Assembly: GCA_029541985.1 (NCBI GenBank)
Contig: CP095414.1
Location: 1,426,001 to 1,490,000, forward strand
Length of the DNA stretch: 64,000 bases
Direction: 5' to 3'
DNA from: Bacteroidales bacterium F22
GTDB lineage: Bacteria > Bacteroidota > Bacteroidia > Bacteroidales > Bacteroidaceae
Numbering within the stretch: the stretch's first letter is position 1; each line of letters opens with the position of its first letter. Position numbers and translations under genes: made by a program. The notes under the pieces are model-generated. The model worked only from the letters and a program-made list of their open reading frames with translations. It was not told the DNA's origin and did not search any database. This document shows, piece by piece, positions 57,811-64,000 of this stretch.

Positions 57811-58766
57811 CGTTGAAGATACTCCACATGCATCCAATAATACGTTCTCATAAACCAGACATATCCTGCACTTAACAGCACCAGTACCCCTACAAAATAC
57901 ACCCAATGATTTAGTCCGCTCCAGAAGAAGCCAGCCGTCACCACCGATTGTATAATGAAGTAAATACACGACACCACGACATGAGGTATCTTCAATTCAT
58001 TAGCCAATAACTGATACGCATGCTTACGATGCGCTATAAATATATTCTCATGCAAGAGCAACCGATGAATAATCGTCAAGATACTATCCACGCCATATAC
58101 TCCAAGCAAGATAAGATACGATAAGTCATTAGTCTTGATAACCAATAACCCTAAGAAAAACAATAAGATAAATGCAATCCCAATAGCTCCTACATCCCCA
58201 GCGAAACACTTAGCCCGCTTTCTTAGATTAAAGAAAAGGAATACCACCACACTGATGATAGCTACGAGCAAGAGATGCATATCCACAAATTGGATAGTCC
58301 TATTGAAGAGTAACAACGGAAGCAACACAGCCAAACTATACAACCCCGTCATCCCATTGATACCATCTAAGAAATTAAACGCATTAATCACCCCCACACA
58401 ACAAATCAAGGCAATCGGAACCATCCACCAAGAGGCAAGCGTAACGATTCCCCACTGATAAAAGAGCAATATCATAGCGATAAACTGCACCACCAATCGC
58501 ACCCGATTAGAAATCGTCTTCACATCATCAATGAAACTAACTCCAGCAATCGCTGTAAGCCCCATCAAGAAGAAAGGATAATGAAAACCATAAAAGATAG
58601 CATAAAGCCAAACCCCTAATAAGAAGATGATACCTCCACCACGCAATGTGATCTGCGTATGCGAACTCCGTTGATTCGGTTTATCGATAATATTAAAACG
58701 ATCAGCAATTCTGAAATATAGCAATTCCACTGCAAAAAGAATCACCACAAAAAGAGCATATAACAT
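57789..58766 (-). CDS. undecaprenyl-phosphate sugar-1-phosphate transferase (MraY/WecA/WbpL family)
   Basis: 325 residues with about ten membrane helices. Family motifs: FIDDVKTISNRVR (~80-92), NAFNFLDGINGMTGL (~128-142), CFAGDVGAIGIAF (~187-199) and HRKHAYQLL (~246-254). It transfers a sugar-1-phosphate from a UDP-sugar to undecaprenyl phosphate and so starts the repeat unit. By context the sugar is probably FucNAc or its epimerised GlcNAc/GalNAc relative, as in the Pseudomonas O11-type clusters. It is 11 bp downstream of the epimerase gene. Its last codons lie inside the 32-bp repeat. Confidence 0.92.
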   Translation of the reverse strand: MLYALFVVILFAVELLYFRIADRFNIIDKPNQRSSHTQITLRGGGIIFLLGVWLYAIFYGFHYPFFLMGLTAIAGVSFIDDVKTISNRVRLVVQFIAMILLFYQWGIVTLASWWMVPIALICCVGVINAFNFLDGINGMTGLYSLAVLLPLLLFNRTIQFVDMHLLLVAIISVVVFLFFNLRKRAKCFAGDVGAIGIAFILLFFLGLLVIKTNDLSYLILLGVYGVDSILTIIHRLLLHENIFIAHRKHAYQLLANELKIPHVVVSCIYFIIQSVVTAGFFWSGLNHWVYFVGVLVLLSAGYVWFMRTYYWMHVEYLQRSKIKGL

Positions 58767-58777
58767 TCCAGTAAAAA

Positions 58778-59719
58778 TTATTTTTTGTTCTCGAAACTTC
58801 TAATTGTCTTGACTAACCCATCTTTAGCCCTGACAGGCATCTTATCGATGCCCAAAGCACCCTTTAATTTCTTATTACTCACGACATAATTCTCCGTCAG
58901 TTTACGAAGTCGTTCATTATTGAGCGGCAAATGCAAACAAGACCCTACACCAGCCAAAGCATGCATCAATCCCTTAGGCAGATGCCAGATATGCGCTTTC
59001 TTTCCCATGGCTCCACAAATCACTTCAATCAGCTCATTAGTAGACAAAGCCTCATCGTCCCCCATTTGATAGACTCCTGTATCAATCGCTTTGGTTAGCA
59101 AGCCCTGAATCACGAAACATAAGTTATCAATAGAAGTAAAGGAGCGTTTATTCTCGAAACTCCCCAAAGGCCAAGGAATACCCTTTTGAATGACGCTATA
59201 CAACAGATTCAAGTTCCCCTTATTACCAGGACCATGAATCATACATGGACGAAGGATATAAGTCCCCTTATCCGCTATATCCCATTTAGATTGGATATAC
59301 TCTTCAGCTTTCACTTTACTCTCCCCATACGGCCCTTTGGGATTCGTAGGCACCTCTTCAGTCAGAAACTCACCAGGCACACTATCCACCGCCGCTTTGA
59401 CCGAACTAAAGAAAATAAATTTAGTCGCATCAGAAGCCAAATAGTAATCATAAATACGCTGCGTAAGCTGTGTATTGATTTGAAAGTACACATCCGCCCG
59501 AGACTGATTCTTAGTATCATGAGCCTTACCCGCAAGATGAATGATAGCATCAACTGGAGGGATAAGTCCATTATCAAGGTCATCCCAACTAAAAGTACTG
59601 ACAAGTCCAGCCTTAGTAGGCGAAACGATATCTAACCCATAGATTTGATGTTCTTGCGCTAAGGCTTGTAGTAAATTAGACCCCACAAAGCCATGAATGC
59701 CTGTAATTAGTATATTCAT
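58778..59719 (-). CDS. NAD-dependent sugar epimerase (WbpV/WbjF-like SDR)
   Basis: 313 residues. Rossmann motif ITGIHGFVGSNLLQAL (5-20), HLAGKAHD (~62), active-site YGESK (~131-135). It belongs to the UDP-GlcNAc/GlcNAcA C4-epimerase-like extended SDRs that sit beside WbpL-type initiating transferases. It probably makes or reduces the UDP-sugar used by the next enzyme. It lies 22 bp downstream of the glycosyltransferase. Confidence 0.87.
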   Translation of the reverse strand: MNILITGIHGFVGSNLLQALAQEHQIYGLDIVSPTKAGLVSTFSWDDLDNGLIPPVDAIIHLAGKAHDTKNQSRADVYFQINTQLTQRIYDYYLASDATKFIFFSSVKAAVDSVPGEFLTEEVPTNPKGPYGESKVKAEEYIQSKWDIADKGTYILRPCMIHGPGNKGNLNLLYSVIQKGIPWPLGSFENKRSFTSIDNLCFVIQGLLTKAIDTGVYQMGDDEALSTNELIEVICGAMGKKAHIWHLPKGLMHALAGVGSCLHLPLNNERLRKLTENYVVSNKKLKGALGIDKMPVRAKDGLVKTIRSFENKK

Positions 59720-59741
59720 TTTATTTTGATTTGTATAAGAA

Positions 59742-60977
59742 TTACTTTATAATAGAATCAGCTAGTTCAACATATCTTGATGTCACTTTATCTTTATCAT
59801 AATAATTCGCTATAATCTTTTGCCCATTATTACCCATTTCTGATAATTCATTTTTGGAAACAGAAGATAACCAAATCGTCATCTCACTAATCTTTGTATC
59901 ATAGTCTTTATTAGTAACTAACTTGGCACACTTAGTATCTTTTAAAAAATCAACAATAGGAGTACCTTCACCCGAACAAACCAAAAGAGGTTTCCCACAA
60001 GCCAGTATAGTATAAACCTTTGAAGGAAATCCTTGCATCTCCATTGCGGGGTTCATAAATATAAATTGAAGATCAGAATAAGCTAATATGTTAGGCATCA
60101 ATTCCCTCTTCTGGTATGGGATGAGATGAACATTAGACAGATTAAACTCTGCTATTTTCTCTTCAAGATAAGATTTCATAACTCCTTCTCCAATAACATA
60201 ATAGTCAATGGACTTTCCATGAGTCTTCCGAGCTAAAGAAATAAGAGGTTCCCAGCTTTGAGCAAACCCAATATTACCTGCATACAAAAGCTTCAAAGAA
60301 TCAGATTTTGGGAATAACTTAGGATCAAGTATATCTTCTGAAGCATTAGCATTGTAAATAGCCGTATCAACAAAATTTGGAATGATATGCAATCTATCCT
60401 TATAAACAAATCGCCTTACTATGGTTTCATAAAAGACCTTATCTATAGTTGTCACCGCAGACGATCTATTATACACATAATGTTCCATTCTCTTAATAAG
60501 AGAAAACAAGAAACCCTTATTTAATTTAAGGATATCAGGATAAATTTCTTGGACATTATAAATGACTTTACAGCCTTTTATTTTTGCAATCCAAAGATTA
60601 ATAAGTCCAATAGTTAAAGGAGGAGATGGAGATAAAATGACATCTACCTTTCTTTGTGCTAATCCTACAATAAAAGAAACAATATGCCAATAAATAAACC
60701 CAAGCAAACGAAGAATCGTATTCTTAAATTTCTTTTGTGGAATATGAATAACTTTAATCCCATGAAAACAACTCGTTTTATATACTCCCCACAACTTCCA
60801 TTTCAAAGGTTGGTCTTTTAACTGATCCTTAATCAAATTATAATGAGGAGTAGTCGTGAGTACTACAACTTCATATCCTTCTTCTTTAAATTTAAGAGCA
60901 ATATCATTGTACAGATAAGCAGTTGATACTCCATCAGGACTAAAAACTAAACTATGAATTAAAATTTTCTTCGTCAC
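59742..60977 (-). CDS. wbuB: WbuB-like GT4 glycosyltransferase (putative L-FucNAc transferase)
   Basis: 411 residues, two Rossmann-like domains. Features: ILIHSLVFSPDGVSTAYLYN at the N-terminus, a linker with HIIPNFVDTAIYN (~217), YAGNIGFAQSWEPLI (~238) and the C-terminal GFPSKVYTILACGKPLLV (~325) where the GT4 E/K-type nucleotide-sugar site lies. In E. coli O26-type clusters, WbuB follows fnlA-fnlC and adds L-FucNAc. The order here is the same. The gene is more AT-rich than its neighbours, common for variable surface-glycan genes. Confidence 0.83.
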   Translation of the reverse strand: MTKKILIHSLVFSPDGVSTAYLYNDIALKFKEEGYEVVVLTTTPHYNLIKDQLKDQPLKWKLWGVYKTSCFHGIKVIHIPQKKFKNTILRLLGFIYWHIVSFIVGLAQRKVDVILSPSPPLTIGLINLWIAKIKGCKVIYNVQEIYPDILKLNKGFLFSLIKRMEHYVYNRSSAVTTIDKVFYETIVRRFVYKDRLHIIPNFVDTAIYNANASEDILDPKLFPKSDSLKLLYAGNIGFAQSWEPLISLARKTHGKSIDYYVIGEGVMKSYLEEKIAEFNLSNVHLIPYQKRELMPNILAYSDLQFIFMNPAMEMQGFPSKVYTILACGKPLLVCSGEGTPIVDFLKDTKCAKLVTNKDYDTKISEMTIWLSSVSKNELSEMGNNGQKIIANYYDKDKVTSRYVELADSIIK

Positions 60978-60988
60978 AATGAATTAAA

Positions 60989-62131
60989 TTAATATTTCCG
61001 CCAAACCATTTTATTAATCACTCCAGTATAACTCTGAATCATCTTAACTACTTTAGTCGAAACATTTTCATCCACATAGTTAGGTACATCAAGAGCAAAG
61101 TCCCCGTTCTCATTCATTGCTACTGCAGTATCTACTGCCTGTAAGACTTGTTCAGTAGTAATACCTGCCAAGATAAAGACACCTTTATCAAGAGCCTCAG
61201 GACGTTCCGTAGAAGTACGGATACAAACTGCAGCAATCGGTAATCCCTTTGAATTGAAGAAAGCACTCTCTTCAGGGAGTGTTCCACTATCAGAGACGAC
61301 ACAGTAAGCATTCAATTGCAACTGATTGTAATCATGGAAACCAAGTGGTTGATTTTGAATCACTCGAGCATCAAACTTAAAGCCTCTAGTCTCGATAAAT
61401 TTCTTAGCTCTTGGATGGCAAGAATATAGGATAGGCATATCATATTTCTCAGCCATCGCATTGACTGCATTCATCAGATTAAAGAAATTAGCCTCGGTAT
61501 CAATATTTTCTTCACGATGAGCAGAAAGTAAGATATACTTATCTTTCTGTAAGCCCAACTTATTGAGTACATCACTCTTCTTGATTTGTTCAAGGTTAGC
61601 AGACAAGACTTCAGCCATCGGAGAACCCGTCACATAAGTACGTTCTTTAGCTGTTCCCTCTTGATTGAGGTAACGACGTGCATGTTCACTATAGCACATA
61701 TTCAGGTCAGAGATATGATCTACGATACGACGATTCGTCTCTTCGGGTAGATTCTCATCAAAGCAACGATTTCCTGCTTCCATGTGGAAAGTAGGGATAT
61801 GCAATCGTTTCGCAGAAATGATAGACAGACACGAGTTAGTATCTCCAAGCACCATCACAGCATCTGGTTGCTGTTCTACCATCAAAGCATAAGACTTAGC
61901 AAGTACATTACCCATCGTTTCTCCAAGATCCTTTCCCACTACATTTAAGTAGAAGTCAGGTTCACGAAGACCTAAGTCATCAAAGAAAACTTGATTTAAG
62001 TTATAATCATAATTCTGACCTGTATGAACTAATATCTGGTCAAAATACGTATCACATTTCTTTATCACTGCGGACAAGCGGATTATCTCCGGTCTTGTTC
62101 CGATTATTGTCATTAATTTTAATTTCGCCAT
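60989..62131 (-). CDS. fnlC: non-hydrolysing UDP-sugar 2-epimerase (FnlC/CapG/WbjD)
   Basis: 380 residues of the WecB fold. Motifs: IIGTRPEIIRLSAVI (9-23), HTGQNYD (~36), VLGDTNS (~94), HMEAGNRCFDENLPEETNRR (~116-135) and SDSGTLPEESAFF (~281). In the UDP-L-FucNAc pathway it performs the last step, C2-epimerisation of UDP-L-6-deoxytalosamine to UDP-L-FucNAc. That role follows from its place after the CapF gene. Confidence 0.92.
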   Translation of the reverse strand: MAKLKLMTIIGTRPEIIRLSAVIKKCDTYFDQILVHTGQNYDYNLNQVFFDDLGLREPDFYLNVVGKDLGETMGNVLAKSYALMVEQQPDAVMVLGDTNSCLSIISAKRLHIPTFHMEAGNRCFDENLPEETNRRIVDHISDLNMCYSEHARRYLNQEGTAKERTYVTGSPMAEVLSANLEQIKKSDVLNKLGLQKDKYILLSAHREENIDTEANFFNLMNAVNAMAEKYDMPILYSCHPRAKKFIETRGFKFDARVIQNQPLGFHDYNQLQLNAYCVVSDSGTLPEESAFFNSKGLPIAAVCIRTSTERPEALDKGVFILAGITTEQVLQAVDTAVAMNENGDFALDVPNYVDENVSTKVVKMIQSYTGVINKMVWRKY

Positions 62132-62155
62132 TGTTTTATTTTTGAATCATGCTTC

Positions 62156-63307
62156 CTACACTTCTTGAGCAAAGGTGTCAGGATGCTCAGGATCAAAGCA
62201 CTCATTGCACCACATGAAAGTTACCATATCTGTATCTCCTAGATTCTCTATGTTATGGGTATATCCCGTAGGGATATCCACCACTTCCATATTCTCTCCG
62301 GAGACGAAGTACTCTAAAGGAGGCAAATCAGGTTCATTCATATTTCTGAAGCGGATAACCCCAGTACCACTCACGACGAGAAATTTCTCATTTTTCGTAT
62401 GATGCCAATGTTGTCCTTTAGTAATATGCGGTTTAGATATATTGACAGAGAACTGTCCACGATCTAGGGTACGAATAATCTCAGTAAAACTCCCCCGATT
62501 ATCTTTGTGCATCGTGAGCGGATAACTAAATCCATCTACAGGAAGATAAGAAAGATAAGTAGCATACAATTTCTTGGTAAAGGCATCCGACATATCAGCT
62601 ACAGAAAGATTCTCCCGACTAGCCTTAAACGAATGAAGCAAATCCACTATCTCACCCAGCGTGGTCTTGTGCACCACCGGTACTTCGCAATAAGCACCAT
62701 TACGATGCTCCTTACTCTGTAAAGCCGCAATCAATTCAGCCACCACATCATCGATATACACTAAAGACATCTCATGAGCACGGTCATTTACCTGAATAGG
62801 GAAACCATTCGCTATATTATTGCAGAAAGTAGCCACCGCACTATTGTAGTTAGGGCGGCACCACTTACCAAAGACATTAGGAAAGCGGTACACCAAAACC
62901 TTGGCTCCCGTTTCCTTAGCGTAATTGAAGAAGAGATCCTCACCCGCCTTCTTAGAAACTCCATACGGATTATCCAATGCCGCCTGAGTGGAAGAAGAAA
63001 GCATCACTGGGCACGTATTCTTTTGTTCCTTAAGTGTGGCAAGTAGTAGCGAGGCGAAACCAAAATTCCCCTTCATAAACGCCTCATCATCCTTAGGACG
63101 ATTTACGCCAGCAAGATTAAAAACAAAATCAGCATTTGCACAATAATCCGTCAAAAGCGTAGGATCAGTATCTATGTCATATTCAAACAATTTCAAGTCA
63201 GCAGATAACCCCGTAGTCTTATCCTTTCCCGCTTGAATATTCTTCAGTTGGGCGACTAGATTTCGTCCCACGAAACCTTTAGCCCCAGTAATCAATATCT
63301 TCAACAT
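62156..63307 (-). CDS. fnlB: CapF/FnlB bifunctional epimerase-reductase of UDP-L-FucNAc synthesis
   Basis: 383 residues. N-terminal SDR domain with ITGAKGFVGRNLVAQL (5-20) and active-site YGVSK (~114-118). C-terminal cupin domain with KGQHWHHTKNEKFLVVSG (~302-319) holding the metal-binding His and Glu residues. In Staphylococcus CapF, the cupin epimerises at C3 and the SDR reduces at C4 with NADPH. It starts 2 bp after the fnlA stop. Confidence 0.95.
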   Translation of the reverse strand: MLKILITGAKGFVGRNLVAQLKNIQAGKDKTTGLSADLKLFEYDIDTDPTLLTDYCANADFVFNLAGVNRPKDDEAFMKGNFGFASLLLATLKEQKNTCPVMLSSSTQAALDNPYGVSKKAGEDLFFNYAKETGAKVLVYRFPNVFGKWCRPNYNSAVATFCNNIANGFPIQVNDRAHEMSLVYIDDVVAELIAALQSKEHRNGAYCEVPVVHKTTLGEIVDLLHSFKASRENLSVADMSDAFTKKLYATYLSYLPVDGFSYPLTMHKDNRGSFTEIIRTLDRGQFSVNISKPHITKGQHWHHTKNEKFLVVSGTGVIRFRNMNEPDLPPLEYFVSGENMEVVDIPTGYTHNIENLGDTDMVTFMWCNECFDPEHPDTFAQEV

Positions 63308-63309
63308 AC

Positions 63310-64000
63310 TTAATCCTCTTTTATTACGTCCTCTCTAACCATATCCAGTTTAAGCAACAATTCCTTCATGCCTTCCACGTCAAGACGTTTCGTATTATGA
63401 GAATGATAATCCTCTATCTTAGAAACCTTTTCATCACCCTCTACGAAGAACTTATCATAGTTCAAATCACGACTATCACAAGGGATACGGAAGTAATTAC
63501 CCATATCAATCGCTTTAGCCATCTCTTCACGAGTCACTAATGTCTCGTACAATTTCTCACCATGACGTGTACCAATAACTTTTATTTCTGTATCAGCATG
63601 ATATAACTCTTTCAAAGAATTAGCCAACACATCCAACGTAGCCGATGGTGCTTTCTGAACAAACAAATCACCATTATGACCATGTTCAAAGGCATACATC
63701 ACGAGGTCAACAGCATCATCAAGCGTCATCATGAAACGGCTCATGTTAGGATCTGTAATCGTAATCACTTCATTATTCTTGATTTGGTCAATCCATAAAG
63801 GAATCACAGAACCACGACTAGCCATCACGTTACCATAACGAGTACAGCAAATCGTTGTCTTAGCATCCTCACCTAAGGCACGTCCTTTAGCCGTTGCTAC
63901 CTTCTCCATCATCGCTTTACTAATCCCCATCGCATTGATAGGATAAGCCGCCTTATCAGTAGAAAGCACCACTAAATTCTTCACGCCATGAGCAATAGCA
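63310..64000 (-). CDS. fnlA: UDP-GlcNAc 4,6-dehydratase/5-epimerase, CapE/FnlA (N-terminus beyond the window)
   Basis: The frame is open through the window edge, so only the C-terminal ~230 residues are visible; the GTG at 63984 is an internal Val codon (AHGVKNLVV), not a start. The segment VLSTDKAAYPINAMGISKAM holds the MxxxK active-site pair that marks this SDR group. RHGEKLYETLVTREEM (~residues from the C-terminal third) is the CapD/CapE signature. It makes the first intermediate of UDP-L-FucNAc from UDP-GlcNAc. First visible gene of the O-antigen operon. Confidence 0.94.
   Translation of the reverse strand, partial: AIAHGVKNLVVLSTDKAAYPINAMGISKAMMEKVATAKGRALGEDAKTTICCTRYGNVMASRGSVIPLWIDQIKNNEVITITDPNMSRFMMTLDDAVDLVMYAFEHGHNGDLFVQKAPSATLDVLANSLKELYHADTEIKVIGTRHGEKLYETLVTREEMAKAIDMGNYFRIPCDSRDLNYDKFFVEGDEKVSKIEDYHSHNTKRLDVEGMKELLLKLDMVREDVIKED

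Noticed and set aside
63310..63984. GTG at 63984 as the start of a 224-residue gene
   Set aside because: The frame continues upstream to the window edge and the GTG codes an internal Val of CapE/FnlA.
1..64000. CRISPR arrays, IS elements, tRNA/rRNA genes
   Set aside because: No regularly spaced repeats, no transposase or integrase frames and no tRNA-like cloverleaf were found by eye.

Overview
The window comes from a Bacteroidales bacterium (Bacteroidota). The evidence is four SusC/SusD outer-membrane pairs arranged as glycan-utilisation loci, a Bacteroidota-type ECF sigma/FecR switch, a fused SecDF, a serine-type sulfatase, TAnnTTTG-type -7 promoter boxes and few classical Shine-Dalgarno sites. 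The amino-sugar, sulfatase, alpha-mannosidase and GH16 genes suit an animal-associated or mucosal commensal. The genus cannot be fixed from this sequence.

Layout. 1-3.3 kb: the start of a DUF4954 protein, an FMN/4Fe-4S membrane protein and a split ThrE-type amino-acid exporter. 3.3-8.1 kb: amino-sugar genes, namely a cytoplasmic CBM9-like protein, a NahK-like sugar kinase, nagB and a NagB/PIG-L fusion that has lost its NagB catalytic residues. 8.3-20.4 kb: dinB, an esterase, a sulfatase, secDF, sbcCD and an MBL hydrolase. 20.5-30.5 kb: PUL 1 (ECF sigma, FecR, STN-SusC, SusD, GH38 alpha-mannosidase). 30.6-31.1 kb: a cobalamin adenosyltransferase. 31.2-34.2 kb: an AT-rich island with sce7726, sce7725 and HEPN/RES-toxin genes, plus an unannotated remnant of a KAP P-loop NTPase. 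34.3-38.5 kb: a nucleotidyltransferase-like gene, a CapD-type nucleotide-sugar dehydratase and an opine-dehydrogenase-like gene. 38.6-53.1 kb: PUL 2 (two SusC/SusD pairs, a discoidin-domain lipoprotein and a GH16), with a divergent 941-residue secreted protein that may be lambda-carrageenase-like. 53.2-64 kb: an O-antigen/capsule operon for UDP-L-FucNAc (fnlA, fnlB, fnlC, wbuB-like transferase, epimerase, WecA/WbpL-like initiating transferase, wbuC).

That operon is interrupted by a Gabija-like defence pair (OLD-type nuclease GajA plus UvrD-like helicase GajB). The insert lies exactly between the initiating transferase and wbuC and is bounded by a perfect 32-bp direct repeat. The repeat carries both the stop codon of the upstream gene and the start codon of wbuC, so both host genes stay intact. 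A 16-codon minigene created at the junction ends one base before the gajA start.

Nearly everything is on the minus strand; only three real genes (19544, 37540, 50310) are on plus. I see no tRNA, rRNA, CRISPR array, transposase or integrase. No stretch longer than 300 bases lacks a gene.
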